A stretch of DNA of 64,000 nucleotides, from assembly GCF_018219155.1 (NCBI RefSeq), contig NZ_CP056123.1, positions 4,287,505-4,351,504 on the forward strand, given 5' to 3'. The notes beneath the pieces are model-generated. The model saw only the letters and a list, made by a program, of their open reading frames with translations. It did not search any database and was not told the DNA's origin. Source of the stretch: Moritella sp. 24. Lineage in GTDB: Bacteria; Pseudomonadota; Gammaproteobacteria; Enterobacterales; Moritellaceae. This document shows positions 19,419 to 28,997 of the stretch, piece after piece (position 1 is the first letter of the stretch; the number at the start of each line of letters is the position of its first letter). The translations under genes and the position numbers were made by a program.

Positions 19419-19993
19419 CCCTCCCCCTTATAACGATAAGTACGGGCAATCATATTCACTTTTAGCAATTCCCCTTGTAGCTTAGTAATAGTGAAATCTT
19501 CTAGCGTTACAATCCGTGGTAGCGCTGCAATATCACTAGTAAACTGACCAAGTTGATGAAAAGTGCCAATGACCTCTAGGCTAACTGGGACTTCATAAGA
19601 AAAGTCTCGTTTTACTTCTTTTAACCATTTGAATTTCCGTAACTGTAAACCGTTATGCTGACCAATGTAGCTTAAGTCATCAAGTAGCCCTGCAGTCTCA
19701 CTTTTTGAAGGTAACTGCCTAAGCATGTTATTAAATGAGTTTTCCATCTCAGACATTTGGTCGGTATACAATGCTAAATTACCCGCGAGACTAGCCTTAG
19801 CTTCAAACTGTAATTTTAAACTTGCTTCTTTTCTTTCAATATTTTCGAGATCTTTTAGCGAGGCAGCAATAAAAACCCAATAGAATAATGCCGCAATTAA
19901 CACTGACAAAATAATATTGATCGCAATTTTCGCAGGTTTAGGCCAATTACCCAGATCTTCAAGATCAAGTTCATTTAGTTCTTGTAGATTCAT
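19415..19993 (-). CDS. pilO: Type IV pilus alignment protein PilO
   Basis: A 192-residue bitopic inner-membrane protein. A cytoplasmic N-terminus is followed by a transmembrane segment (INIILSVLIAALFYWVFIA, near residues 23-41), a coiled coil and a ferredoxin-like periplasmic domain. It forms heterodimers with PilN. The start at 19993 lies directly after the pilN stop and has a G-rich Shine-Dalgarno inside the end of pilN. A start five codons earlier is possible but would overlap pilN. Confidence 0.9.
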   Translation of the reverse strand: MNLQELNELDLEDLGNWPKPAKIAINIILSVLIAALFYWVFIAASLKDLENIERKEASLKLQFEAKASLAGNLALYTDQMSEMENSFNNMLRQLPSKSETAGLLDDLSYIGQHNGLQLRKFKWLKEVKRDFSYEVPVSLEVIGTFHQLGQFTSDIAALPRIVTLEDFTITKLQGELLKVNMIARTYRYKGEG

Positions 19994-19994
19994 T

Positions 19995-20549
19995 TTAACT
20001 GCCCCCATCCGTCGCCATTGGTGTTACTGAGAATCGCATTTCAAAGCGGTTCCCCTCCTCTTCCGATAGCGCCACAATTGAATCTAAATTACCATTTTCA
20101 AGCCAAGTAGACTCTTCGATATTACGCAGTAATACCGCAAGACGTGTATTTGAATCACTGGTGCCATTAATTTTAATAATGTCATTTTTAAAGGTTAGCT
20201 TGGCGAGGTTTACACCTGCAGGTACTAGTTGAGGCAAGGTATTCATCAGATGCGTGGGGGTATTACGACTACGCTGCAAACTTTGAATTAAATCAATACG
20301 TTCTTGTAGTTTATCTTTACGGCCACGTAACTCTTTAATTTTTCCAAGTTTGATATCAATAACTTGCATCTCTTGCATCAACAACGCATTACGCTGTTTT
20401 TGATTATTGATGTAACCACCAACAACCATATTCAGCATAATCATAACGAGCAATGTCACACCAAGACTCGCGCCACTTAATGTAAAAAAGTGCTGTTGTC
20501 GACGCTTTTTCTCCGCGTCTCGCCACGGTAAAAGGTTAATATTTGACAT
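19995..20549 (-). CDS. pilN: Type IV pilus assembly protein PilN
   Basis: A 184-residue inner-membrane protein that begins MSNINLLPWRDAEKKRR. The INLLPWR motif is the short cytoplasmic segment that docks into PilM. A transmembrane helix covers about residues 24-46, followed by a coiled coil and a periplasmic ferredoxin-like domain that pairs with PilO. Its ATG shares a base with the pilM stop (TAATG), so translation is coupled. Assignment is firm. Confidence 0.94.
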   Translation of the reverse strand: MSNINLLPWRDAEKKRRQQHFFTLSGASLGVTLLVMIMLNMVVGGYINNQKQRNALLMQEMQVIDIKLGKIKELRGRKDKLQERIDLIQSLQRSRNTPTHLMNTLPQLVPAGVNLAKLTFKNDIIKINGTSDSNTRLAVLLRNIEESTWLENGNLDSIVALSEEEGNRFEMRFSVTPMATDGGS

Positions 20550-21616
20550 TAAAGCGCCCTCATCGCAAGACCAAGAGCCACCATATAACGCGGACCATTA
20601 GCGATTAAACGATCTTTATCTTCAACCTCTTCTGAATAATCAAATTGTGAAAAAGGATTGGCTACGCGGGTAGTAATACCAAGCTCACTCTCAACTTGAT
20701 CCGCTAATTCCATGATTAATGCAGAACCACCACTAAGTGTGATCATATCAATTTTTTGTAGCGTGCCAGAATTAGTAAACAGTTGTACATTACGACGGAT
20801 TTGCTGGATGCAACTTGTCACATAAGGTGCGAGCACATCGATATCGTAATCCAGTGGCAATTGTTGAGCGATCTTCATTTTTTCTGCTTCATCACGCTTC
20901 AAACTATAGTTGTCAGCAATTGTGCGAGTATAGTTCTCACCGCCAAAATTCTGAACGCGCGAATAAATCGACTCACCCTGATACAACATAGAAAAAATAG
21001 TCATATTCGTTCCAATATCAATCGCGGCAACCACTTTGCTATCATCTTGTAAGTCCGCTAAGCGTAAATACAGATCATGAGATCGCGCGAGAGCATGTGC
21101 AGCCACATCAACAATTTGGGGAACAAAATCGTTTTCTTCTAAACAACCCGCTAACGAAGTCACGCTTTCGGTGCGAGTCGCACTCAATAGCACATTATGT
21201 TTGCCTGGGTTATTGTCGTTAATACCTAGTATTTCAAAATCCAAGCTAATCTCATCAAGTGGAAAAGGAATTAAACTTTCCGCTTCCAATTCGATATGCA
21301 TTTCCAGCTCTGGGCCTGAAAGATCGGTATCAACATAAATAATTTTTGTAATAACATTAGTGCCGGATACGGCAGTGGCAGCTTGTTTATAACGGAAAGG
21401 GAAATCTTGACGCACTTGTTGCAACACATTAGTTAATGCTTCTATATCTTGCAATTGGTGATCAACGACACATCCTTTTGGCGTTGCTACCTCTGATACC
21501 ATATCTACCACGTAATGCTCTGATCGCTTAGACAGCGCAAGGGCTTTTACGGAAGATGATCCAAAATCAACTCCGATCATTGCCACTGTCTGATTCCTTT
21601 TAAACAGCTTTAGCAT
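20549..21616 (-). CDS. pilM: Type IV pilus actin-like ATPase PilM
   Basis: A 355-residue cytoplasmic protein of the FtsA/actin fold. The phosphate-1 motif GVDFGSSSVKALAL lies near residue 14, the second phosphate motif AIDIGTNMT near residue 205, and an adenosine-binding LSGGSALI near residue 298. It binds the PilN N-terminus. The ATG at 21616 is chosen because AAGG lies five bases upstream and the protein then begins MLKLFKR like its relatives; a TTG four codons earlier is less likely. It heads the pilMNOPQ operon and diverges from mrcA, the order also seen in E. coli (hofMNOPQ-mrcA). Confidence 0.94.
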   Translation of the reverse strand: MLKLFKRNQTVAMIGVDFGSSSVKALALSKRSEHYVVDMVSEVATPKGCVVDHQLQDIEALTNVLQQVRQDFPFRYKQAATAVSGTNVITKIIYVDTDLSGPELEMHIELEAESLIPFPLDEISLDFEILGINDNNPGKHNVLLSATRTESVTSLAGCLEENDFVPQIVDVAAHALARSHDLYLRLADLQDDSKVVAAIDIGTNMTIFSMLYQGESIYSRVQNFGGENYTRTIADNYSLKRDEAEKMKIAQQLPLDYDIDVLAPYVTSCIQQIRRNVQLFTNSGTLQKIDMITLSGGSALIMELADQVESELGITTRVANPFSQFDYSEEVEDKDRLIANGPRYMVALGLAMRAL

Positions 21617-21770
21617 GATGACCTTCAACTCTTTGTAATAACAATGATTGTATTTTGTTAATTATTTGTTACGCACAAAGCATACAGATTTAAATGTCTG
21701 AGGTCTATCATAAAGAACTCGTACTATTTCACAAAACAGAGATATACTACGCAATTATTGAGAAATTATT

Positions 21771-24344
21771 GTGGACATTATTGTGAAATGGATTAAACGA
21801 TTATCCGTATTTTTATTCGTCAGCGGGTTGCTTGGCGTAGGTAGTATAGTTGCACTTTACTTCTATATTAAGCCTGAGTTACCTGATGTAACAACATTAA
21901 AAACGATGCAACTACAGACACCAATGAAGGTTTATAGCCAGGACGGCAAACTGATCTCTCAATTTGGTGAAAAGCGTCGTATTCCCGTTAGTATTGATGA
22001 AGTACCCCCTTTAATGATCAATGCGTTTCTTGCGACCGAAGATAACCGTTTTTATGAACATCCCGGTATCGATCCCATTGGTATTGTGCGCGCAGCCAGC
22101 GTGATGATTATGACTGGTGAACGCAAACAAGGCGCAAGTACCATCACTCAGCAGGTTGCTCGAAACTTCTTTTTAACGCGAGAAAAAACCTTTATTCGTA
22201 AGATTAAAGAAATCTTCTTAGCGTGGCATATTGAACAAAACCTCACTAAAGACGAGATTTTAACCCTCTATCTCAATAAGATTCCACTGGGTTACCGTTC
22301 GTTTGGTATTGGGGCAGCAGCACAAGTTTATTATGGTAAAACATTAGATGAATTAACGCTGGCACAAATGGCGATTATTGCAGGTTTACCTAAAGCACCA
22401 TCGGCTTTAAATCCAATCCGCTCACCAAAACGCGCAAAGGCACGACGTCACGTTGTATTACTGCGTATGCTCGATGAAAACTATATTACGCAAGCACAGT
22501 TTGAAGAAGCCAATAACGCACCAATTACAGGTAAATATCACGGCGCAGAGATTGACTTATCAGCACCTTATCTTGCTGAAATGGTACGTGCAGAGATGAT
22601 TAAGCGCTACGGTGAAGATAAAGCGTATACGCAAGGCCTTACTGTTTACACGACTGTACATAGCGATCGTCAAACAGCGGCAACTAACGCGTTGATTAAT
22701 AATTTACTTAACTATGATTTACGCCACGGCTATCGTGGACCTCTCGGTCAAGCATGGAGTAATGATGACGTTCTGCGTAACGAAGAGATTCTATTACTGC
22801 TTAAAGATAAACCGAGTTATAACCCATTACAGCCCGCAGTCATCATCGCCGTAAAACAGCAAGAAGTTGACGCTTTACTCGCTAATGGCGAGCAAGTTAC
22901 CGTGTCTTGGGATGGATTAAAATGGGCCCGCCCATTTGTTTCAGATAAAAAGCAAGGCCCGGCACCACAAACAGCCAATGAGATTGTTAACGCGGGCGAC
23001 ATTGTTCTACTCCGCCCAATGTTAGCAAATGACAAGGCTAATCAATGGATGTTAGGTCAGATTCCTGATGCAAGTTCTGCATTCATTGCCATTGATAATA
23101 ATGACGGTGCTATTGAAGCGTTAGTAGGCGGGTTTAATTACCAACAAAGTAAATTTAACCGTGTTACTCAAGCTAAACGTCAAATTGGTTCAAACATTAA
23201 GCCGTTTGTTTATTCAGCCGGATTAGCAAAAGGGGCAACACTTGCAACGTTAATCAATGATGCACCCATTAACCAATGGGATGAACGTGCTGGTACGGCC
23301 TGGAGACCAAAAAATTCACCACCGACTTATAATGGTCCGACACGTTTACGCCTAGGACTCGCACAATCAAAAAATGTAATGTCTGTACGTTTATTCCGTC
23401 AAGTCGGTTTGAGCAATGCGATTAATTACATGGCCCGCTTTGGTTTTGATAAAACAAAGTTACCACGAGATGAGTCATTATCACTTGGCTCTGCCTCATT
23501 AACTCCGCTTGAGGTCGCTGTCGCTTTTGCTACCTTTGCAAATGGTGGCTTTAAAGTTGAACCTTACTTTATCGAGCGTATTGAAGATGCTAATGGTCAA
23601 TTACTTTATCAGTCAACACCAAAGCAAGCTTGCCTCACGTGTGAAAAACAAATTGCATTAAATACCGATGATCCTGAACACTGGGCTACGATTGAAGGGG
23701 ATGCATTCTCTCAATGCGATATTGCACCTTATGGTCTTCCATTATTAGCGCCTCGTATTATTACCGAACAAAATGCATTCTTAATGCGTCAAGTAATGGC
23801 GAGTGTTATTTGGGGCGGTGGTAGTTGGCGTAATAAAACCGGTTGGAACGGTACGGGTTGGCGTGCAGCAGGCGCACTAAAACGTCACGATATCGGTGGT
23901 AAAACAGGTACAACGAATGAAGCTAAAGATGCTTGGTTCTCTGGATTTAACCCTGATTTATCAGCGACAAGCTGGATTGGTTTTGATGATCACCGTCGCG
24001 AGTTAGGGCGTGTGAATCGCAATATCAATTTAGGTAAAAATCAAATTAGCGGTGGCGAAGCAGGTGCAAAAACAGCGCAACCAGCTTGGATTGAATTCAT
24101 GAAATCTGCGTTAAAAGGTATTCCTGAACGTCCAAACGTATTGCCTGATAATATCGTGCAGGTTCGTATCGACCGTGAATCTGGATTGTTAACGCATAAA
24201 TCGGATTATACCTCTCGCTTTGAATACTTTATTCAAGGTACAGAACCAACCGAATATGTGAATCATCAAGATACCGATTCTTCATTTGATCAACCTGACG
24301 AAAATAGTAATGACGCAGATGAATCACTGGATGATTTGTTCTAA
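21771..24344 (+). CDS. mrcA: Penicillin-binding protein 1A (bifunctional)
   Basis: An 857-residue class A PBP that polymerises and crosslinks peptidoglycan. After an N-terminal membrane anchor (about residues 8-32) come the glycosyltransferase domain with ATEDNRFYEHPGID near residue 86, an OB-like insert, and the transpeptidase domain with the S-x-x-K motif in GSNIKP, SKNV, and GGKTGT near the C-terminal third. The tail is acidic (DQPDENSNDADESLDDLF). Both GTG codons at 21771 and 21783 are possible starts; the second gives VKWIKRLS, closer to relatives. It is a single gene closed by a strong terminator. Confidence 0.95.
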   Translation: MDIIVKWIKRLSVFLFVSGLLGVGSIVALYFYIKPELPDVTTLKTMQLQTPMKVYSQDGKLISQFGEKRRIPVSIDEVPPLMINAFLATEDNRFYEHPGIDPIGIVRAASVMIMTGERKQGASTITQQVARNFFLTREKTFIRKIKEIFLAWHIEQNLTKDEILTLYLNKIPLGYRSFGIGAAAQVYYGKTLDELTLAQMAIIAGLPKAPSALNPIRSPKRAKARRHVVLLRMLDENYITQAQFEEANNAPITGKYHGAEIDLSAPYLAEMVRAEMIKRYGEDKAYTQGLTVYTTVHSDRQTAATNALINNLLNYDLRHGYRGPLGQAWSNDDVLRNEEILLLLKDKPSYNPLQPAVIIAVKQQEVDALLANGEQVTVSWDGLKWARPFVSDKKQGPAPQTANEIVNAGDIVLLRPMLANDKANQWMLGQIPDASSAFIAIDNNDGAIEALVGGFNYQQSKFNRVTQAKRQIGSNIKPFVYSAGLAKGATLATLINDAPINQWDERAGTAWRPKNSPPTYNGPTRLRLGLAQSKNVMSVRLFRQVGLSNAINYMARFGFDKTKLPRDESLSLGSASLTPLEVAVAFATFANGGFKVEPYFIERIEDANGQLLYQSTPKQACLTCEKQIALNTDDPEHWATIEGDAFSQCDIAPYGLPLLAPRIITEQNAFLMRQVMASVIWGGGSWRNKTGWNGTGWRAAGALKRHDIGGKTGTTNEAKDAWFSGFNPDLSATSWIGFDDHRRELGRVNRNINLGKNQISGGEAGAKTAQPAWIEFMKSALKGIPERPNVLPDNIVQVRIDRESGLLTHKSDYTSRFEYFIQGTEPTEYVNHQDTDSSFDQPDENSNDADESLDDLF

Positions 24345-24373
24345 TACGTATTACTTAGGTAAATAAAACAAAT

Positions 24374-24413
24374 AAAAATGGCGCTACTTTATGCTAAAAG
24401 TAGCGCCATTTTT
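24374..24413. terminator. Bidirectional terminator between mrcA and oxyR
   Basis: A 17-bp perfect stem, 24374-24390 with 24397-24413, core TGGCGCTAC, flanked by A and T runs so that it can end transcription of both convergent genes. Confidence 0.93.
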
Positions 24414-24433
24414 TTATCCTAAAATCTATATTA

Positions 24434-25330
24434 TCAAGTAATATTCTCGGTCACTTTTTTATTGATCACTTGTGCAATATCATTAAAACAAGGACGTCTC
24501 ACCGACCCTTTACGGTAAAGTAAAACAATACGGCGAATAGGTTGAGGCTCTGTAAATTTAATATACTCAACACCTTCGGTAAAACGACTACGCGGGATTG
24601 CGAGATGCGGTAATAATGTCACCCCCGCTTCAGCAGCAATCATATGACGCAATGTTTCTAAGCTCGTCGCTTTAAAGCTTTGGTCTTCTTCAGCACCAGC
24701 AGTAAAGCAATAGTCCATTGCTTGGTCACGTAAACAATGACCATCTTCTAACATTAAAACATGCTCACCACGTAAGTCAGAAAGTTCGACTCTTTCACGA
24801 CCTTTAAAGCGATGCGAACTAGGAATAATGAGCTCTAACGGTTCTTTATATAAATCAATATGACCGTATTTCTCCATGCCCGGCAAATAAGCTAATAACA
24901 AACAATCCAACTCACCTTCATCAAGCTGCTTTAATAATTCATGAGTTTGATTCTCATGTAAAAACATATCGAGGTCTGGAAATTTATGCTTCAATGTTGG
25001 AACAATAAGAGGCAATAAATAAGGTGCTACAGTAGGAATCAAACCTATATGTATCGCGCCAGCAGTCGGACTTGCATAGCTTTTTGCAATCTCTTTAATC
25101 GCTTTCGATTCTAATAATACCGTACGAGCTTGATCTGCAATTTGCTCACCCGCTGGGGTAAATAATACCTTTCTTGATGTACGTTCAATTAAAATCACAT
25201 CAAGCTCATCTTCTAACTTACGAATCTGACCACTGAGTGTAGGTTGGCTGACAAAGCATTTTTCTGCGGCTTTCCTAAAATGTTTCAATTCTTGTAACGC
25301 AACTAAATATTCTAAATCTCTTAAGTTCAT
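24434..25330 (-). CDS. oxyR: Hydrogen peroxide-sensing regulator OxyR
   Basis: A 298-residue LysR-type regulator. The N-terminal winged helix-turn-helix spans about residues 1-60 (RKAAEKCFVSQPTLSGQIRKL). In the effector domain the two redox cysteines lie at Cys199 and Cys208 in HCLRDQAMDYC, the exact OxyR positions, which separates it from other LysR proteins. Peroxide should form the disulfide and activate catalase and peroxiredoxin genes. It stands alone, convergent with mrcA and divergent from the lipoprotein gene at 25633. Confidence 0.95.
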   Translation of the reverse strand: MNLRDLEYLVALQELKHFRKAAEKCFVSQPTLSGQIRKLEDELDVILIERTSRKVLFTPAGEQIADQARTVLLESKAIKEIAKSYASPTAGAIHIGLIPTVAPYLLPLIVPTLKHKFPDLDMFLHENQTHELLKQLDEGELDCLLLAYLPGMEKYGHIDLYKEPLELIIPSSHRFKGRERVELSDLRGEHVLMLEDGHCLRDQAMDYCFTAGAEEDQSFKATSLETLRHMIAAEAGVTLLPHLAIPRSRFTEGVEYIKFTEPQPIRRIVLLYRKGSVRRPCFNDIAQVINKKVTENIT

Positions 25331-25632
25331 AGCGACTCAACTTAAACGGTAAAAACAATTAAAAACCAATTACTGATTACCACAGTCTATCAATAAAATG
25401 TGAATAACCACACTCTTAATCATTATAAAATCATAAAAAATTGATCATAAATAAAATTATTATAATCATTTGTGACATTTGGTACTTCTCAGTCACCCAA
25501 ATTATAGGTACTATCATGGTCATGATTTTAAATTAACATTTTCATAACATCGTTATTCTTATGTTAGTTAATAATAATCAAAAAAAATTATTCAGTAACG
25601 GATTACTGTCGTAGCAACAATAAGGATTGTAT
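25331..25632. other. Divergent oxyR / lipoprotein promoter region
   Basis: About 300 AT-rich bases with no gene. Short palindromes are visible: ATAG-GTA-CTAT near 25504-25515 and ATCATG-GT-CATGAT at 25513-25526. They may be operator sites for either gene. No clear -35/-10 pair could be assigned with confidence. Confidence 0.3.
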
Positions 25633-27135
25633 ATGCACTTAAAAAAGTTAAGTTTCTTAACTATTTTACTGCTTTCCATCGGCTTAACTGGCTGTGGTAG
25701 CGATAATTTAGAAGCAGCAAATAATGGCTCAAGTAACAATGGTAGTGATTCTGGTGAAGATAATGCAGGAGATACGACTGGCGGAGACGGTGATGAAAAT
25801 AATGAAGGAACAACTTACACCGCGACAGGCGATTTAACGCCAAGAGTCATTCAACGCGGTCAAACATTTACCTTTGTGTATACTTTAGATAAAACCCCTG
25901 ATGTGGCTGTTTATTACGCGATTACTATTACAGGCACTGCTGTTCAAGGTATCAGCGAAGATTACACCATAAGTAATCCATCAATCCTTTCCTTCACACC
26001 CGGTTCAACAACAGCAAGCCTCACAATCAGTACAAACAAAAAAGATGATATCTACGATGCCCGTACGCTATCACTTACCTTTACAGGTTCAACAGGCGAT
26101 CCTGCCACGTTACCCTTACTGATATCAGGTAATGTGTATTTAAATGATACCGGTATGACGACTTACTCTGATACCAGTAATTTCGCGCGGACCACACAAG
26201 CAAGCGGTAATTACGCCCTACAAGATGCAGCATATGGACTTGATGTTATTATCAATTCGGATGCAACAATTAATAATGGCGGCGATAGCCAAGATACTAG
26301 CAGTGTTTTTTACAAAAATAGTCGAGACGTTGATACTGCAAATCAAGAATATAAAGGTAAAGCCGGATTTAGATTTTTAAAAATAGCCCATAACGGTATG
26401 CCTGTGGCAGCAACAAGTAATAATTATAGTTGTGTCGAAGATGAAATAACGGGATTACTTTGGCAAGTAAAATCCACAACCAATGTACTAACGAACAGCG
26501 AAACAGATCCTGCCTTACCCGCTCAATACCAAATGGATGAAGAGCATCGTTACAACGCAGCTAACTTTAGCTACCCATGGGAAGCATCTGAATTATCAGG
26601 CGTTGGACCTGGTTGGCATCATGGCTCGCCAAACAATAACAATGATAGCTTTACCACAAATACTGACCCAGCAGGGTTTGCCAATGGCCTCTGCGGCTAC
26701 AATAGTGGCTATGGTGATCGTGATTTCGCCTTATATTGCGCCTCAGGCAGTTATGCTAACGAAACTAATTTCTTAAAAATATGCGGGAAAAGTAACTGGG
26801 TGGTACCGACTGTTGAGCAGCTGCGCAGTATTATTAACTATGAACAAGTGAGTGATTACAGCACTATAGCCACCGACAAACATGCACTTGATAAAACTTT
26901 CTTTGATTGCGCGACAGAAGATTGCGTGATTAATAATAACGGTGCAAATGGCTCTATTTACTGGACGAGTTCATCAGTCAAAGGCTCTGAAGGTCTGGCT
27001 TGGTGTGTCAACTTAGCAAGCGGTAACGTACAAACCTGTAATAAACAGGAATACCATAAAGTGCTTGTCGTGAGCAGTAATGTTCCGAGTGAATTCTTTA
27101 ACCCTAACGCTGATGACAGCGAAGACACAGAATAG
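25633..27135 (+). CDS. Lipoprotein with Calx-beta-like region and Lcl/DUF1566 domain
   Basis: A 500-residue predicted lipoprotein. The start MHLKKLSFLTILLLSIGLTGC ends in a lipobox with the lipidated Cys near residue 21. A Gly/Ser/Asn/Asp-rich linker (about 25-65) follows, then a beta-rich region (75-180, TYTATGDLTPRVIQRGQTF, with SEDYTISNP) that resembles a Calx-beta module. The C-terminal half is a DUF1566/Lcl-type domain with DEITGLLWQVKS, WVVPTVEQLRSIINYE and YWTSSSV, and several cysteines. ATG at 25633 is preferred over a TTG two codons earlier because AAGGA lies seven bases upstream. It precedes a second DUF1566 gene. Location should be the cell envelope; function is not known. Confidence 0.75.
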   Translation: MHLKKLSFLTILLLSIGLTGCGSDNLEAANNGSSNNGSDSGEDNAGDTTGGDGDENNEGTTYTATGDLTPRVIQRGQTFTFVYTLDKTPDVAVYYAITITGTAVQGISEDYTISNPSILSFTPGSTTASLTISTNKKDDIYDARTLSLTFTGSTGDPATLPLLISGNVYLNDTGMTTYSDTSNFARTTQASGNYALQDAAYGLDVIINSDATINNGGDSQDTSSVFYKNSRDVDTANQEYKGKAGFRFLKIAHNGMPVAATSNNYSCVEDEITGLLWQVKSTTNVLTNSETDPALPAQYQMDEEHRYNAANFSYPWEASELSGVGPGWHHGSPNNNNDSFTTNTDPAGFANGLCGYNSGYGDRDFALYCASGSYANETNFLKICGKSNWVVPTVEQLRSIINYEQVSDYSTIATDKHALDKTFFDCATEDCVINNNGANGSIYWTSSSVKGSEGLAWCVNLASGNVQTCNKQEYHKVLVVSSNVPSEFFNPNADDSEDTE

Positions 27136-27148
27136 GAGGCGATATCAA

Positions 27149-27733
27149 ATGAAAAAAATACCATTGTTACTTATCTGTGCAGGATTATTTAGCACGCAAA
27201 CATTTGCAGCTGCAGACCCAGTAAATTTAAACTGTGAGGCCACACTACAGCAAGATTATACACCTTCAGATTTCATCGATAATCATGATGGTACAGTGAT
27301 CGACCTACGTACTAGCCTAACATGGTCAAAATGCACCATAGGTCAACGCTACGAGCTTGCCTCAAACACATGCTCAGGTAGTGGTGCAATCAGTTATGCA
27401 ACTTGGGAAGAAGCGTTAATTGCGACTGGTGCTTATAGCATAAATAACATTAGCGACTGGCGATTACCGAATATTAAAGAATTGGGTTCGCTTATCGATC
27501 GTAGCTGTGCTGCACCTGCAATTAATCTCACGTTATTCCCAAATTCAATATCCAGTATTTATTATACCAGTACGCCTTATAAAGGTGATTCAGACGGTAC
27601 GTTACCCTACTCTATTGCTCACTTAGTTTCCCGCGTGATCGATTTTTCAAACGGTACTGAGATTCCTTTCTCACAACATGATAGTTCATTGACGACTTAC
27701 GCTGTACGTGCAGTTAAAGGCGGCTACCGTTAA
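27149..27733 (+). CDS. Secreted DUF1566 (Lcl-like) domain protein
   Basis: A 194-residue protein with a signal peptide (MKKIPLLLICAGLFSTQTFAA, cleavage about residue 21) followed by one DUF1566/Lcl-type domain: DNHDGTVIDLRTSLTWSKC, WEEALIAT, SDWRLPNIKELGSLID and YYTSTPY, ending YAVRAVKGG. Four cysteines may form two disulfides. AGGAGG overlaps the stop codon of the previous gene, ten bases before the ATG, so the two are surely co-translated. A terminator follows. Relatives include collagen-like-protein C-terminal domains and many uncharacterised exported proteins; no function is assigned. Confidence 0.75.
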   Translation: MKKIPLLLICAGLFSTQTFAAADPVNLNCEATLQQDYTPSDFIDNHDGTVIDLRTSLTWSKCTIGQRYELASNTCSGSGAISYATWEEALIATGAYSINNISDWRLPNIKELGSLIDRSCAAPAINLTLFPNSISSIYYTSTPYKGDSDGTLPYSIAHLVSRVIDFSNGTEIPFSQHDSSLTTYAVRAVKGGYR

Positions 27734-27791
27734 TCGATGACTGTATTAGACCAATATCATTAAACCAACATCGACACTAACAATTACGATC

Positions 27792-27821
27792 AAAAACGGC
27801 GAGCCTAAGCTCGCCGTTTTT
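27792..27821. terminator. Bidirectional terminator before dapA
   Basis: Perfect 13-base arms, AAAAACGGCGAGC and GCTCGCCGTTTTT, with a CTAA loop. It serves the DUF1566 pair on the plus strand and dapA on the minus strand. Confidence 0.93.
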
Positions 27822-27880
27822 ATTGACCATCAATGAATAATCGTCGTCATAACAACATCCACCTCTAAAACATAGCTAAG

Positions 27881-28798
27881 TTAAATAAGCGCTAATTCAA
27901 CCATAGCAGCACGAATCTCATCTTTTGTGCCACGAGTAAGTTCAATCACAGGTAAACGGCACTCAGGTTCACACAGGCCTAATAACGACACTGCATACTT
28001 CACACCTGCAGGGCTCGTTTCTTTAAACATTAAATTATGCAGTGTAATCAAACGATCTTGCAGTTCTCTTGCTTCAACATATTTACCTGCAAATGTAAGT
28101 TCCTGAACTTCTGCATATAATTTTGGTGCTACATTTGCAGAAACAGAGATCAGGCCATTACCACCAGACACGTTATAAGCAACGGTTGTGCAATCATCTC
28201 CAGATAAGAAAGAGAAGTCACCCTTAATTAATTGACGCTCTAACCAAGGACGAGAAAGATCACCCGTCGCATCTTTAATACCAACAACATTTTCTAATTC
28301 AGCCATACGCGCTAATGTTTCAGGTTGAATATCAACAATCGCACGACCTGGAATGTTATAAACAATAATAGGCAGATCATTATTATCGTTAATCGCTTTA
28401 AAATGTTGGTATAAACCTTCCTGGCAAGGACGGTTGTAATAACCTGCAACATGCAATGTCGCGATAGCACCCGCGGCTTGAGCATGATTCGATAACAGAA
28501 TCGCATCAGTTGGATTATTTGAACCCGCACCCGCAATGACAGGTAAACGACCTGCGGCTTGATTTACGACGATATCAAGAATTTGGCAATGTTCTTCTAA
28601 TGATAATGTTGGGCATTCACCAGTGGTGCCTACTGCAACAATACCGTGGGTTCCCTGTTCTACGTGCCAGTCAACTAACTTTCGCAGTGCAGGCTCATCA
28701 ATTTCATTATTTTTAAACGGGGTAACCAAAGCAACAATTGAACCTTTAAGTAATTCTTTCATTGCTGATTTATCGGTGACAGTTGAGTTAACACTCAT
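27881..28798 (-). CDS. dapA: 4-Hydroxy-tetrahydrodipicolinate synthase
   Basis: A 305-residue TIM-barrel aldolase that condenses pyruvate with aspartate semialdehyde, the first committed step of lysine and diaminopimelate synthesis. The pyruvate-binding GTTGECPTL lies at residues 57-65, the catalytic Tyr147 in VYNIPGR, and the Schiff-base Lys175 in GIKDATGD. The start at 28798 has GGAG six bases upstream, giving a 12-residue extension before MKELLKGSIVALVTPF; the shorter form from that internal ATG has the usual length and cannot be excluded. The gene is preceded by a lysine-rich leader reading frame and a terminator, suggesting attenuation by lysyl-tRNA supply. Confidence 0.96.
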   Translation of the reverse strand: MSVNSTVTDKSAMKELLKGSIVALVTPFKNNEIDEPALRKLVDWHVEQGTHGIVAVGTTGECPTLSLEEHCQILDIVVNQAAGRLPVIAGAGSNNPTDAILLSNHAQAAGAIATLHVAGYYNRPCQEGLYQHFKAINDNNDLPIIVYNIPGRAIVDIQPETLARMAELENVVGIKDATGDLSRPWLERQLIKGDFSFLSGDDCTTVAYNVSGGNGLISVSANVAPKLYAEVQELTFAGKYVEARELQDRLITLHNLMFKETSPAGVKYAVSLLGLCEPECRLPVIELTRGTKDEIRAAMVELALI

Positions 28799-28819
28799 AG
28801 AAGCTCCATTTCTGTTATA

Positions 28820-28857
28820 AAAAAACCTCGATTACATAAATTGCGGTCGAGGTTTTT
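28820..28857 (-). terminator. Intrinsic terminator in the dapA leader (attenuator)
   Basis: On the minus strand, AAAAACCTCGA and TCGAGGTTTTT form an 11-bp stem with a 15-base loop and end in a run of seven T, 21 bases before the dapA ATG. No minus-strand gene lies upstream that needs ending, so it acts inside the dapA leader. The bases at 28864-28879 can pair instead with the loop and 3' arm at 28828-28841 (TCGA, ACAT and AAAT blocks, about 12 pairs with a 2x2 internal loop and a 2-base bulge), which would break the terminator. Confidence 0.82.
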
Positions 28858-28887
28858 ATAGGGATTTATATGTTCTCGATACACATG

Positions 28888-28941
28888 CTAAGCTGGCTTT
28901 AATTTGCCTTTTTTGAATTGTTTTCGTTTAAAATTAAGCAT
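28888..28941 (-). CDS. Putative lysine-rich leader peptide of dapA
   Basis: A 17-codon reading frame, MLNFKRKQFKKGKLKPA, followed by TAG. Six of the 17 codons are lysine (five AAA and one AAG). A weak Shine-Dalgarno, GAG, lies eight bases upstream of the ATG. It sits between a good promoter and an intrinsic terminator in front of a lysine-biosynthesis gene, the layout of his, thr and trp leader peptides. Bases around the start codon (ACATGCT) can pair with those around the stop codon (AGCATGT), the expected 1:2 hairpin. Translation has not been shown; the call rests on composition and position. Confidence 0.75.
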   Translation of the reverse strand: MLNFKRKQFKKGKLKPA

Positions 28942-28997
28942 GTATAGTTCTCGAATGTATGAAAAAAGTAATTGTAAAACTGATTGTCTATCGTTTA

